Shown here piece by piece: positions 15,633-24,464 of a DNA stretch of 61,574 bases (the first letter of the stretch is position 1; the number at the start of each line of letters is the position of its first letter). The position numbers and the translations under genes are program-made. The notes below the pieces were generated by a model. It was not told the origin of the DNA and made no database searches. It worked only from the letters and a program-made list of their open reading frames with translations. Source of the DNA: Defluviitaleaceae bacterium (lineage in GTDB: Bacteria; Bacillota; Clostridia; Lachnospirales; WRAX01); assembly GCA_009784575.1 (NCBI GenBank), contig WRBK01000011.1, forward strand, positions 1 to 61,574. Direction: 5' to 3'.

Positions 15633-17219
15633 TCAATCTTTCGACAAAGCTATCACTTCATCAAACAAAGCCTTGAACCTTTCATCATTTTCATGCGTAA
15701 TCACAATGCAGGTCAAATCGTCATCTTTAAATAAATTTTCTAAAATATCACATGCTGCCGCTAGGTCGATATTTGATGTTATCTCATCCAAGATTAATAT
15801 TTGCGGATTATGCAGCATGGCTCTTGCCAAAACCAAGGACTGCTTTTGGCCACCCGACAACCCAGAATTATTAGAAATACCGCGATTGAGTTCTTCATCA
15901 TTTGTTAAAAAGTTCTTGATTCTGGTGGTATTTATCACATCATCAATCACCTTCTTTTCATGCGTATCAGAAAAGAAGGTGATGTTTTCATATGCCGTAT
16001 CATTAAAGATATATGGGTCTTGTCTCACAAAGCGCAATATGCCATTAAGGCTTGCGGGGTCAATATTTCTGATATCTTTACCGTCTATTTTTACAGAGCC
16101 TTCATAATCTGTCACTTCCAGAGCCAGAACTTTTGCCATGCTAGATTTCCCAAAGCCCGAGGGAGCTTTTATAGCATATTTTTTTCCTTTTTCAAAGCGA
16201 AGGTTCATATTTTTGAATATATAGTTGCCATCATCATATTTTATTGCTAGGTCAGAAATCTCTATGGAATCTACAAAATTATTGAGTATAATGGGCTTTT
16301 GGCTTTCTATCTTGGGTGTTTCCATGGCTTTACTGCGAATATGCTCACTTGCCTTCATGGCATTCATAATTTCAGCTCCATGAACCACAGGCCATACAAG
16401 ATTGCCAACAAGCTGCATGGTGGCAATAAGAAAGCCAATGGTCAGGTCTCCCGTAATAACAAGATAGCTACCAAGCCCTATGCCCGCAAATTGCACTAAA
16501 AAACCTATATTAAAAGATAACGAACCCGCCAAATCTCCTAAAAAGCCACTTCTAGCCCTAGCATTTTCTACACTTTCATTTGCCTTTTTATGGCGACCGA
16601 CAAAAACACCCTGCTTGCCATACGAAACTATCTCCTTTTTGCCATCTATAATTTCTTTTACGCTATCAACATAGACAGCTTGACTATCAGAGTAAATCTT
16701 TTTGCGCTTGGCTAGCGGCTTACCAAAAATCCATGTTGTTATCATGGGTAGCAACGAAACCGCACCAACCACAAGGGTTAGCATCCAATTAATAAAAAAC
16801 AACGATGCTAAAGAAAATAAAAACAGAGGAATCTGGTGAAAAAGGCTAAGCCTAAGCCCATAATAGCTTTGATGCAAAACGTCAATATCGACTGTAAAAA
16901 AGCTTAGTTCTTTATCTTCTTCTTTTGGTGATACTTTTGTGGATAGTATAAAGTTTAGGCGGTTTTGTTTTACTAATTGCAGCATCTCTTTGATATTCGC
17001 CACCCTAAACTTTGCCCCCAAGATAGCAGAAGCAATGTCCAAGGGCCATACACAAAAGGTTAGCACAAGAAAGAACACAAAATCCCGCATATGCCCACCC
17101 ATTGCAGAATCCACAATGCGCTGTAGCATAAAAGCTAAGGCAACCGATATAGCAGCTTGTGTCATTAAGAAAAAGGCAGAAAAAAATAGAGTGCTTTTTG
17201 CTTTCGCAGTTGTTTTCAT
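15633..17219 (-). CDS. ABC transporter, fused permease and ATPase
   Basis: The protein has 528 residues: an N-terminal exporter-type membrane domain with about six helices (residues 10-300) and an ATPase domain with Walker A APSGFGKSS near 350, signature LSGGQKQS near 454, Walker B ILILDE and H-loop ITHEND. It is a half-transporter that would work as a homodimer, since no partner gene is adjacent. The substrate is unknown. It is convergent with the anti-sigma gene and 19 bases downstream of birA on the same strand. Confidence 0.88.
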   Translation of the reverse strand: MKTTAKAKSTLFFSAFFLMTQAAISVALAFMLQRIVDSAMGGHMRDFVFFLVLTFCVWPLDIASAILGAKFRVANIKEMLQLVKQNRLNFILSTKVSPKEEDKELSFFTVDIDVLHQSYYGLRLSLFHQIPLFLFSLASLFFINWMLTLVVGAVSLLPMITTWIFGKPLAKRKKIYSDSQAVYVDSVKEIIDGKKEIVSYGKQGVFVGRHKKANESVENARARSGFLGDLAGSLSFNIGFLVQFAGIGLGSYLVITGDLTIGFLIATMQLVGNLVWPVVHGAEIMNAMKASEHIRSKAMETPKIESQKPIILNNFVDSIEISDLAIKYDDGNYIFKNMNLRFEKGKKYAIKAPSGFGKSSMAKVLALEVTDYEGSVKIDGKDIRNIDPASLNGILRFVRQDPYIFNDTAYENITFFSDTHEKKVIDDVINTTRIKNFLTNDEELNRGISNNSGLSGGQKQSLVLARAMLHNPQILILDEITSNIDLAAACDILENLFKDDDLTCIVITHENDERFKALFDEVIALSKD

Positions 17220-17238
17220 GAAATCTCCCTATATTCTG

Positions 17239-17967
17239 TTACAAGTTTAGCGCAATAATTTCGCCATCATTTTTTTGAACTACCAAACGACCCAAGCGGT
17301 CTATATCCAAAGCAGTGCCACCATCATCCCCATATGGCTGACCCAGCACAGGCATTGCCAAATGCCTTTTATACTCATCTATCAGCCCTCCCAGCCCGCT
17401 ATTTACGAATGGGGTTGCTGTTTTCATTAAAACTTCCGCTACAAGATGATTCCGCGTAATTTCGCGCTTTTCGTGGGTATCAAAAATCGCACCCGCTATC
17501 TGCTCCAGCTCTCCACCAAAACCATCAAGCGGTCTGCGAAAGTTTATGCCAATACCAACAATCATGGCATCTCCCGCGGTTTCTACCAATACACCACATA
17601 TTTTTTTGCCCTCCAAAAAAAGGTCATTTAGCCATTTTATCCCTGCTTGTTTCCCTGTAGTTATTTCTATCGCCTCTCGCACAGCTACAGCGGCATGTAT
17701 CGTTATTAGTGTGGGGTCTGATAGCCCTAGCTCATGAGGGTACACTATGGTGGACATGTATATACCACTGCCAGACGGCGAATGAAAGCTGCGCCCATAT
17801 CTGCCGCGCCCTTTGGTTTGCGTATCCGCTATTACCGTTGTGCCATGCTCTGCCCCTTCTTTTGCCATAGCCTTTGCCGTGTCATTGGTAGAATCCAGAG
17901 TATCATAAACATGCACCTCGCTAGTCAATCCATTAAAAAACTCTTCACAAAGCTTGTCCATTTTCAT
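17239..17967 (-). CDS. birA: biotin--[acetyl-CoA-carboxylase] ligase, without DNA-binding domain
   Basis: The protein has 242 residues. The ligase core is clear: DTLDSTND near residue 24, the biotin-binding KGRGRYGRSF loop near 50-60, and IKWLNDLF near 105-112. The winged-helix N-terminus of repressor-type BirA is absent, so it only biotinylates carrier proteins. AAAGGG precedes two close ATG codons at 17967 and 17961; the second is better spaced. Its start lies inside the end of kamC (23-base overlap), so it is translationally coupled to the aminomutase reactivase genes, with no obvious functional link. Confidence 0.9.
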   Translation of the reverse strand: MKMDKLCEEFFNGLTSEVHVYDTLDSTNDTAKAMAKEGAEHGTTVIADTQTKGRGRYGRSFHSPSGSGIYMSTIVYPHELGLSDPTLITIHAAVAVREAIEITTGKQAGIKWLNDLFLEGKKICGVLVETAGDAMIVGIGINFRRPLDGFGGELEQIAGAIFDTHEKREITRNHLVAEVLMKTATPFVNSGLGGLIDEYKRHLAMPVLGQPYGDDGGTALDIDRLGRLVVQKNDGEIIALNL

Positions 17968-19291
17968 ATTCCCTTTCGATTTTATCCATCAAGCCTTTAT
18001 CCAGACCCAGCATCTTACAGATTTTTTGCGCATCCTTCGGTATAGGGTCTGTGGCATTTGCCCACAATAGGCGATAATCCATATAATCCGCAATATCCGC
18101 CCCACCAATTTTATCGGGCAGATTTGTTAGCCCCGCGACTCGGTAATATTGAACCTTTGGCGCAGTTATGGATATATCATAATGTGTAGAAAGCAGGCTT
18201 ATAGACTTTGATTCCGCTAACCAAGACGTCAAAGCGCGTACAATAGCCGCACCCTCAGCAGGATTTGTGGCACGGGCGGGTTCGTCTAGCGCAATGAAAA
18301 GAAAATCAGTCGCAAGGCTTGCTGCTAGCTCTCTTAGCCTCGCTACCTCGCCCCCAAAACTAGAAAGCCCCATGGATGCATTTTGTAAGTCCTGCGACAC
18401 AATGAAAATGCCATCAAATAGCGGCATCTCGGCATATTGAGCGAAAACTGGTATACCAAGGGCGCATAAAGCCACATTGAGCGCAGCGGTCTTTATAGCA
18501 ACACTTTTGCCACCCATATTTGCACCTGTTATGATAGCCACGCCCACCTCAAGTTCTAGCGATATAGGTGTCATTTCGCGCCTGTTTTCTACCAAAGTAG
18601 CATTCACCATGGGATTTGACATATTCTCTAGTCTGATAGCAGTCTCACTAATTATGGGTCGCGTACAGCCGTATTTCACAGCCATTATAGCTTTCGCCAT
18701 AGCCAAATCAAGATTGCCTAGATTCTCAATATTATTTACAAACACAGGCATATGCGGGCGCAAAAGGATTGATAGCTCCTCCATTATACGCATTTCCTCA
18801 GCCGCCTGTTCCTCCCATGTACCCTCGCGCCTTAGCTTGGGAAGGGTGTCCGAGAAGCCATCATCCAATGAAAATGGCACAATATGTGCTTTTTTTGGGT
18901 CAAGAATATCAAGCGCAGTAGTCATTGGCTTGAAGGTTATGCCTAATAATTGCAAATCAGCATTAATCCCATTAAATATTGGCAAGAATTGCTCAAAACA
19001 TAGCAGAAATTGTTTGATTTCAAAAAGCTCAATTTCATTTAGAGAGCCGCTAGCTAGCTTTGTCAATGCCCCTTGGATATTCTTAAAGTGCGCAAGGCAG
19101 TTACACAAAGCATCTGAATTTATATGCATTAGCTTTTCAATATTATCAAAATGCTGATTTATCAAAGCTTCATCAGAAAAAGGTGTGATTCGCTTTAGTT
19201 TTTCCACGCCATAAGGCGACGAAGGCATGATAAGGCGTAGGGCATGATTAAGCCCTATGGATTCTCTTTGTATATTATCTAGTCCTAGCAT
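17945..19291 (-). CDS. kamC: KamC, MutS-like ATPase, probable lysine 5,6-aminomutase reactivase
   Basis: The protein has 448 residues. The C-terminal half is a MutS-family ATPase: Walker A GANMGGKS near 255-263, Walker B FLFIALDEPARATNP and the STHYD switch. The N-terminal part resembles the MutS clamp region, but no mismatch-binding domain is present. In lysine-fermenting Clostridia and Fusobacteria such a gene travels with the kam cluster and is thought to reactivate the B12-dependent aminomutase. Here it overlaps kamB and diverges from the fermentation operon, which supports that assignment over a DNA-repair role. GGGGGTG lies just before the start. Confidence 0.78.
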   Translation of the reverse strand: MLGLDNIQRESIGLNHALRLIMPSSPYGVEKLKRITPFSDEALINQHFDNIEKLMHINSDALCNCLAHFKNIQGALTKLASGSLNEIELFEIKQFLLCFEQFLPIFNGINADLQLLGITFKPMTTALDILDPKKAHIVPFSLDDGFSDTLPKLRREGTWEEQAAEEMRIMEELSILLRPHMPVFVNNIENLGNLDLAMAKAIMAVKYGCTRPIISETAIRLENMSNPMVNATLVENRREMTPISLELEVGVAIITGANMGGKSVAIKTAALNVALCALGIPVFAQYAEMPLFDGIFIVSQDLQNASMGLSSFGGEVARLRELAASLATDFLFIALDEPARATNPAEGAAIVRALTSWLAESKSISLLSTHYDISITAPKVQYYRVAGLTNLPDKIGGADIADYMDYRLLWANATDPIPKDAQKICKMLGLDKGLMDKIEREYENGQAL

Positions 19292-20193
19292 AATGCACCC
19301 CCAATATTATAAACAGGAATATCCACAGATTGTTGCATACGCTCCAGAAATAAGACTGGGTCGAATCCCATGCCATATGGCGATGTAGGGTTTATTGTTA
19401 TTGCCACTAGATTTGAGCGGTTTTTTACGGATATTGAACCGCCGCTTAATCTCAATTTTGCTAGGGCTTTGGGTGATATTAGGATTTTTGAGGGGTCTTC
19501 AGCTATTATGTGTTTGCCGCGTAGGTTGTCTAGTTTTTTTTCGGTTACTGCACCTTGGATATGGGTTTCGTCATCAGAAGGTGGGCGACAAAGTGCCGCC
19601 CCTACGAACGGTAAATTAAATAGCTCTGCTGTGTGTTTTGTTTGTGTGATTACTTCGTCCATGCTGCTTGATAATGCCGCGCCTGTGGCCAGTACCACGG
19701 CTTCTGCAACATGCGGTACAGCAAGACTTTTGCGTCCTACTGCGCCATCCACAATCACTTTTGTCGCTCCCATATTTTGCAGAGTCTGCGCCACATCGGC
19801 TATTTGCGATACCATGGATGGTCCAGCCAGCATCACATATCCACCTGAAAGCGTATGCGCAACAACTATGCGCCCAAGCGGCGTAGATATACCATCCATC
19901 ACGCTCAAAATCTTTCTTGCAGCATCATTAATACCCAGCTCGCGTTTTGTTAGCAATTTTTCGGCAGTAGCAATAATAGTGCTTGAAGGCACAAAAATAC
20001 GAGGCTTTGGCGTGGCTGTTACTTGGTCGGTTTCTTCGCCATCTAGCCCTATACTCGTTAGTCCTAGGGTTATGCCGTTCGATGCAAAGCCTTGTATCAT
20101 GTGGTTTAGCGTAGTTGTTTTGCCCACATTTTTTGCCATGCCTGCTATGGCTATGGTTTTGTATGGCATCAAAATTTCTGCTAGATTCTTCAT
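19285..20193 (-). CDS. kamB: KamB, P-loop partner of KamC in the lysine cluster
   Basis: The protein has 302 residues with an N-terminal P-loop GMAKNVGKTT at residues 18-27, followed by a fold without other motifs I can name. It overlaps kamC by seven bases and diverges from thl. The pair KamB/KamC is conserved in lysine fermentation clusters and is proposed to reactivate lysine 5,6-aminomutase. An in-frame REP-like hairpin (19583-19601) encodes the peptide VGAALCRPPS near residues 197-206. No good ribosome site precedes the first ATG. Confidence 0.7.
   Translation of the reverse strand: MKNLAEILMPYKTIAIAGMAKNVGKTTTLNHMIQGFASNGITLGLTSIGLDGEETDQVTATPKPRIFVPSSTIIATAEKLLTKRELGINDAARKILSVMDGISTPLGRIVVAHTLSGGYVMLAGPSMVSQIADVAQTLQNMGATKVIVDGAVGRKSLAVPHVAEAVVLATGAALSSSMDEVITQTKHTAELFNLPFVGAALCRPPSDDETHIQGAVTEKKLDNLRGKHIIAEDPSKILISPKALAKLRLSGGSISVKNRSNLVAITINPTSPYGMGFDPVLFLERMQQSVDIPVYNIGGALC
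19583..19601. repeat. REP-like palindrome inside kamB
   Basis: GGGCGACA-AAG-TGCCGCCC, followed by CTACGAA, is an almost perfect copy of the palindrome GGGCGGCA-GAG-TGCCGCCCCTACG at 31778-31801 in the transposase remnant. The left arm has one mismatch. It lies in frame in kamB. Confidence 0.75.
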
Positions 20194-20199
20194 ATTGAC

Positions 20200-20229
20200 A
20201 GGATATCACACAAAGGGACTGTGGGTCAA
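20200..20229 (-). promoter_or_regulatory. possible kamB-kamC-birA promoter
   Basis: On the minus strand TTGACC (20229-20224) and TATCCT (20205-20200) are separated by 18 bases. The -10 ends seven bases before the annotated kamB ATG, so this promoter would give a leaderless message, or the true start lies further in. Confidence 0.4.
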
Positions 20230-20249
20230 GCCACCAGAGCATTTTGCTA

Positions 20250-20278
20250 TAGACAAATTTTTGTTGTCAAGTTATACT
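20250..20278 (+). promoter_or_regulatory. promoter of the lysine fermentation operon
   Basis: TAGACA at 20250-20255, a 17-base spacer and TATACT at 20273-20278 lie 20 bases before the thl start, with GAGGTGAT as ribosome site. It is the only good plus-strand promoter I see before the thl-kamE gene string, although that string is interrupted. Confidence 0.65.
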
Positions 20279-20297
20279 AAAGATGAGGTGATATATT

Positions 20298-21476
20298 ATG
20301 AAAGATATAGTAATAGTGTCGGGCGCAAGAACGCCCATAGGTAGCTTTGGCGGATGTTTCCAAAATGTTAGCGCGGTGCAGCTTGGCACTGTCGCCGCTA
20401 GTGCCGCCCTAGAGCGCGCTGGCGTTAAGCCTGAGCAGGTAGATGAGGTTATTTTCGGCAATGTGCTGCAAGCTGGGCTTGGGCAAAATGTGGCGCGTCA
20501 GATTGCCATGGCTTGTGGCGTGCCTGAGGGCGTGCCATCTTTTGTTGTAAACCATGTTTGCGGTAGCGGGCTAAAAGCCGTTATGCTTGCCGCACAAGCC
20601 ATAGCGGCGGGCGAGGCAGATATAGTGCTGGCTGGCGGTACAGAAAATATGTCCCAAGCACCATTTTTATTGCCAAATATGCGTACAGGTCATAAACTGG
20701 GCAATACAGAGCTTTTGGACACTTTGACACATGATGGCTTGACGGATGTGTTTAATGGCTACCACATGGGCATTACAGCCGAGAACCTAGCAGAAAAATA
20801 TAATCTAACGCGCGAAGCACAAGACGAATTTGCGGCGACAAGCCAACAAAAGGTGCAGGATGCCATAGCCGCAGGACATTTTGTAGATGAAATAGCTTCC
20901 GTGAGCATTCCGCAACGCAAGGGCGACCCTATCATAATAGATAAAGACGAATATCCACGCGCAGGGACAACGGCAGAGAGCCTAGCAAAACTGCGCCCTG
21001 CCTTTAAAAAGGACGGCACAGTAACTGCGGGCAACGCAAGCGGCATCAACGACGGCGCGGCAGCTGTGGTTGTTATGAGCCGCACGAAAGCCGAAGAACT
21101 AGGCATTAAGCCTCTTGTAACGATAAAATCCTACGCAAGTGCAGGTGTAAGTCCATCCATAATGGGCATTGGTCCTGCCCCCGCTACGAGCAAGGCTCTT
21201 GAGAGGGCAGGCATGAACCTTGCTGACCTTGATTTGATAGAAGCAAATGAGGCTTTTGCCGCTCAGTCTCTGGCTGTGGTGGCAGAGCTTGGGCTTGACA
21301 CCAGCAAGGTTAATGTAAATGGCGGCGCAATCGCCCTTGGTCATCCTATTGGCGCAAGCGGCACGCGGGTTTTGGTTACATTGCTTTATGAAATGCAAAG
21401 AGCGGGTGCTAAAAATGGGCTGGCTACATTATGTATTGGCGGTGGCCAGGGTGTGGCGATGGTTGTGTCACAATGA
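20298..21476 (+). CDS. thl: acetyl-CoA acetyltransferase (thiolase)
   Basis: The protein has 392 residues, a full-length biosynthetic-type thiolase. The nucleophile Cys lies in [10 protein letters not shown] near residue 88, GHPIGASG with the catalytic His near 348, and the second Cys in LCIGGGQG near 378. In lysine fermentation it cleaves acetoacetyl-CoA, formed by the CoA-transferase, into two acetyl-CoA, or runs in the condensing direction. It is the first gene of the plus-strand cluster, with the strong ribosome site GAGGTGA. The next toxin-like gene starts inside its stop codon (ATGA). Confidence 0.95.
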   Translation: MKDIVIVSGARTPIGSFGGCFQNVSAVQLGTVAASAALERAGVKPEQVDEVIFGNVLQAGLGQNVARQIAMACGVPEGVPSFVVNHVCGSGLKAVMLAAQAIAAGEADIVLAGGTENMSQAPFLLPNMRTGHKLGNTELLDTLTHDGLTDVFNGYHMGITAENLAEKYNLTREAQDEFAATSQQKVQDAIAAGHFVDEIASVSIPQRKGDPIIIDKDEYPRAGTTAESLAKLRPAFKKDGTVTAGNASGINDGAAAVVVMSRTKAEELGIKPLVTIKSYASAGVSPSIMGIGPAPATSKALERAGMNLADLDLIEANEAFAAQSLAVVAELGLDTSKVNVNGGAIALGHPIGASGTRVLVTLLYEMQRAGAKNGLATLCIGGGQGVAMVVSQ

Positions 21477-21729
21477 GAGCGCAGGGCAAACCGCCAAAAA
21501 TTTCAAGGCAGTCACAAAAAACTATAAGCGCATTAGATTCATCGACACAAAAGCGCGTCAAGGACGGTATCATGGCTATTCCAGAGGGAAACATAGTACC
21601 CTTGTCAGGCACCCCAAACTCCTATCGGCTTCTATAGGTAAATGGAGAATAATATTTTGTTGGATAGATGAAACACAAATTTATATCCAAAAAATCTCAC
21701 CACGTGGTGATGCGTACAAGGATGTTTAA
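21473..21729 (+). pseudogene. RelE/ParE-type toxin, frameshifted
   Basis: The start ATG overlaps the thl stop (ATGA). The first frame gives a RelE-like N-terminal part (ISALDSSTQKRVKDGIMAIPEGNIVPLSGTPNSYRLL) and hits TAG at 21633-21635. The family continues one base out of frame as GKWRIIFCWIDETQIYIQKISPRGDAYKDV to TAA at 21727-21729. A single-base deletion near 21630 explains this. The toxin family cleaves mRNA at the ribosome. An antitoxin-like gene follows three bases later, in the reverse toxin-antitoxin order also seen at 60794-61248. Confidence 0.75.
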
Positions 21730-21732
21730 GGC

Positions 21733-21939
21733 ATGGGAGCAACGCAAACACAGGTAGCGCAAGCATTTGAAGCATTCAATTTGTTGCCTGAAACTGAACA
21801 ACATCTTGTTTATCAACTAATGGTGTGGCTCGTTCCTGATGATATTGCAACTCCAGAAGATTTAAGAGACATAGCAATAGCAAATCAAGAGCTTGCTGAT
21901 GGTAAGGCAGTTGACTTTAGCGATATTGACTGGGATTAA
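21733..21939 (+). CDS. antitoxin-like partner of the RelE remnant
   Basis: The protein has 68 residues, acidic, with a helical N-terminal half (FEAFNLLPETEQHLVYQLMVWL) and the ending DFSDIDWD that many small RelB/Phd-like antitoxin partners of RelE toxins share. It lies directly after the broken toxin gene and 21 bases before atoD. If it is still expressed it would lack a working toxin to neutralise. The family is inferred from position and the tail only. Confidence 0.55.
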   Translation: MGATQTQVAQAFEAFNLLPETEQHLVYQLMVWLVPDDIATPEDLRDIAIANQELADGKAVDFSDIDWD

Positions 21940-21960
21940 TAGCATTATAGAGGTGAAAAA

Positions 21961-22623
21961 ATGAGCAAACTAATTTCAATTTCAGCAGCCGCCGCAAAGG
22001 TACATGATGGTGCAACTATCATGTTTGGCGGCTTTATGGCAAATGGCACAGCCGAGCGCATCGTGGATGCACTCGTTACGGCAAATGTACAGAACCTAAC
22101 CATAATATGTAACGACAGCGGCTATATAGACCGCGGTGTTGGCAAACTTATTGTAAACAAACAGTGCAAAAAACTAATAACAAGCCATATAGGGCTTAAC
22201 AAAGAAACAGGTCGCCAGATGACAGCGGGTGAGCTAGAAATCATTTTAACGCCCCAAGGCACGCTTGCCGAGCAGATACGCGCGGGCGGCTACGGTTTGG
22301 GCGGCATTCTTACGCGCACAGGTATAGGTACATTGGTTGAAGAAGGCAAGCAAAAAATAAATGTGGATGGCATTGACTATCTATTAGAAAAGCCACTACG
22401 CGCAGATTTTGCTATATTGGGCGGTAGCGTGGTGGACAGGGTCGGAAATATAGTCTACAAAGGCTCTACCAATAATTTTAATAATGTGATGGCTTCAGCG
22501 GCGGATTGCGTTATTGTAGAAGCTGAGGAGCTAGTAGAAATAGGCGCGATAGACCCAAATCACATAATTACACCAGGTATTTTTATAAACTACATTGTAA
22601 GCAGAAATGAGGGGTGTAGATGA
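21961..22623 (+). CDS. atoD: butyrate/acetoacetate CoA-transferase subunit A
   Basis: The protein has 220 residues and is a family I CoA-transferase alpha subunit (GATIMFGGFMANGTAERIVDAL, then GGYGLGGILTRTGIGT). With AtoA it transfers CoA between butyryl-CoA or a related acyl-CoA and acetoacetate, feeding acetoacetyl-CoA to thiolase and releasing butyrate. The ribosome site is GAGGTGA. In most clusters the two subunits are adjacent; here a GNAT gene is wedged between them, beginning within the atoD stop (ATGA). Confidence 0.92.
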   Translation: MSKLISISAAAAKVHDGATIMFGGFMANGTAERIVDALVTANVQNLTIICNDSGYIDRGVGKLIVNKQCKKLITSHIGLNKETGRQMTAGELEIILTPQGTLAEQIRAGGYGLGGILTRTGIGTLVEEGKQKINVDGIDYLLEKPLRADFAILGGSVVDRVGNIVYKGSTNNFNNVMASAADCVIVEAEELVEIGAIDPNHIITPGIFINYIVSRNEGCR

Positions 22624-23165
22624 TTGACAAAATAGTGCCGCTTGAAAAGGAAAAATGGCAGGACTACCAGTTGCATTATCAGACCGTATCGTATAATTAC
22701 TATGATGTGGAAATTGAAAGTGCAGATAATAGCTTTAAGGTTACTTTTGTAAAGAAGCCTTTTGATACGCCACTTGAAAACAATGGTCATGACAAGCTCT
22801 TTCAGCCATGGTGGGAAAATGTTATGGCATGGGGCATTATTGAAAACGACAAGTTAATTGCCGCCATAGAAACAGATGCGGAGGATTGGAACAACCGCCT
22901 ACGCGTTACCGAGCTATGGGTTGACAAAGACTATCGCCGCATGGGCATAGCAAAGGCTCTTATGGATACGGCTATGCAAAGAGCAAGGGATGAAAAACGA
23001 CGGGCATTAATACTAGAAACCCAATCTCGCAACGAAGGCGCAATCAATTTTTACCTTAACTACGGCTTTTCATTGATAGGCTTTGATTCTTGCGCTTATC
23101 AAAATAATGATTTGGAGCGCAAAGAGGTTCGTATGGAGCTCGGTATACTTTTGAATTATGAATAA
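22620..23165 (+). CDS. GNAT-family N-acetyltransferase between atoD and atoA
   Basis: The protein has 181 residues with a clear GNAT core: LWVDKDYRRMGIAKALMDTAMQRAR is motif A with the acetyl-CoA loop (RRMGIA), followed by LILETQSRNEGAINFYLNYGFSLIG. The N-terminal 75 residues are not typical. The substrate is unknown. It overlaps the atoD stop and precedes atoA by 14 bases, so it is likely co-transcribed. It is not part of the known lysine pathway and appears to be a passenger. Confidence 0.82.
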   Translation: MIDKIVPLEKEKWQDYQLHYQTVSYNYYDVEIESADNSFKVTFVKKPFDTPLENNGHDKLFQPWWENVMAWGIIENDKLIAAIETDAEDWNNRLRVTELWVDKDYRRMGIAKALMDTAMQRARDEKRRALILETQSRNEGAINFYLNYGFSLIGFDSCAYQNNDLERKEVRMELGILLNYE

Positions 23166-23179
23166 ACGAGGTGAACATA

Positions 23180-23824
23180 TTGGATAAAGACCAAATGCAA
23201 GATTTTATAGCACAGCGCGTTGCGAAAGAGCTGGCAGATAACTCTGTCGTAAACCTAGGTATTGGGCTGCCTACGCGCGTAGCAAATTTCGTAGCAAATG
23301 ACTTAACGATACATTTTCAATCCGAAAATGGCTTTGTGGGCTTAGGACCCGCACCAGATGCCGAAAATATCAACCCAAACATTGTAAATGCTGGTGGTCA
23401 GCCTGTTACCATCTTGACTGGCGGCGCGTTTTTTGACAGCGCAACATCCTTTGGCATTATTCGCGGCGGGCATGTGGATTTAACGGTGCTAGGCGCGCTT
23501 CAAGTAGACGAGCTAGGCAATATCGCAAACTACATGATACCAGGCAAACTTGTACCAGGTATGGGCGGTGCCATGGACCTCCTTTCGGGCGCAAAGCGCG
23601 TAATAGTAGCCATGGAACACACCGCCAAAGGTGACAAAAAAATCCTAAAAAAATGCACCCTTCCGCTAACCGCCGCAGGCGTGGTTAATTTGATAATAAC
23701 AGAAATGGGCGTAATAGAGGTAACGCCAGAGGGCTTGGTACTTAAAGAGGTTGCGCCAAATTACACAGCGCAACAGGTACAGGATGCCACGGATGCAATA
23801 CTGATAATATCGGAGGGGTTATAA
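23180..23824 (+). CDS. atoA: butyrate/acetoacetate CoA-transferase subunit B
   Basis: The protein has 214 residues from a TTG start at 23180. I chose it because GAGGTGA lies at 23168-23174, five bases before it; the GTG at 23171 is part of that site. The active-site glutamate lies in [11 protein letters not shown] near residue 48. [30 protein letters not shown] is typical for the beta subunit. Partner of AtoD. The stop overlaps the kal start (TAATG). Confidence 0.92.
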   Translation: MDKDQMQDFIAQRVAKELADNSVVNLGIGLPTRVANFVANDLTIHFQSENGFVGLGPAPDAENINPNIVNAGGQPVTILTGGAFFDSATSFGIIRGGHVDLTVLGALQVDELGNIANYMIPGKLVPGMGGAMDLLSGAKRVIVAMEHTAKGDKKILKKCTLPLTAAGVVNLIITEMGVIEVTPEGLVLKEVAPNYTAQQVQDATDAILIISEGL

Positions 23825-24210
23825 TGACTAACAAATCAACAATCAGACTACGCATGAGCCAAGCCGACGCGCACTACGCAGGCAACCTAGTAGATGGCGC
23901 AAGAATGCTGGCACTTTTTGGAGATGTAGCCACAGAGCTACTGATACGCCAAGACGGCGACGAAGGACTTTTTGTTGCTTATGACAGCGTGGAGTTTACC
24001 GCCCCTGTGTATGCGGGCGACTACATCGAGGCAACAGGCGAGATAGTAAATGTGGGCAATACATCCCGCAAAATGACATTTACGGCGTATAAGGTGATTG
24101 CGCCAAAGCCAGAGGCAGGGGAAACGGCGGCAGAGGTACTGGCAGAGCCTATTTTGGTATGCCGTGCCAGCGGTACTTGTGTTGTGCCTAAGGGCAAGCA
24201 GAGGTTTTAG
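23824..24210 (+). CDS. kal: 3-aminobutyryl-CoA ammonia-lyase
   Basis: The protein has 128 residues and a hotdog fold ([56 protein letters not shown]-type). Small hotdog proteins of this size in kam clusters remove ammonia from L-3-aminobutyryl-CoA, giving crotonyl-CoA. It is coupled to atoA by a TAATG overlap. The assignment rests on family look plus position between atoA and kce. Confidence 0.85.
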   Translation: MTNKSTIRLRMSQADAHYAGNLVDGARMLALFGDVATELLIRQDGDEGLFVAYDSVEFTAPVYAGDYIEATGEIVNVGNTSRKMTFTAYKVIAPKPEAGETAAEVLAEPILVCRASGTCVVPKGKQRF

Positions 24211-24226
24211 AGCGAGGCGGCTTAAT

Positions 24227-24461
24227 ATGATTGACCCTAATAAATGCTTGAAATACGAGGATTATTTCGACTCGGTGGAGTATTCAGTCAAAGATAACCT
24301 TCTGTATGGTGAAACACTCGGCATCAAAGGCTTATTTATACCATTGCGAAACTCTGCATGAGCTTCAACAAGATTTCAAAGAGGCAGTGGAAAGCTACCT
24401 CTCCTTAAAACCATCATACGAACATCATACGAAACTATCAAAATATAAAAGCGAGGGCTAG
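24227..24461 (+). pseudogene. HicB-like antitoxin remnant, frameshifted
   Basis: From ATG 24227 the reading frame gives YEDYFDSVEYSVKDNLLYGETLGIKGLF, the start of an HicB-type domain (usually YxGYYGSVEFS-x-G-x-I-GIxDLVxF), then leaves the family. From about 24343 another frame carries the end, YHCETLHELQQDFKEAVESYLSL, to TAG at 24459-24461. A short deletion with frame change near 24340 accounts for this. No HicA gene is adjacent. It is wedged between kal and kce. Confidence 0.7.
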
Positions 24462-24464
24462 AAT

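Noticed and set aside
18477-19157. A 226-codon plus-strand frame opposite kamC
   Set aside because: It lies entirely antisense to a clear MutS-like ATPase and has no ribosome site.
19370-20344. A 324-codon plus-strand frame opposite kamB
   Set aside because: It is long only because kamB lacks certain codons; kamB has a P-loop and overlaps kamC, and the antisense frame has no start site or recognisable motif.
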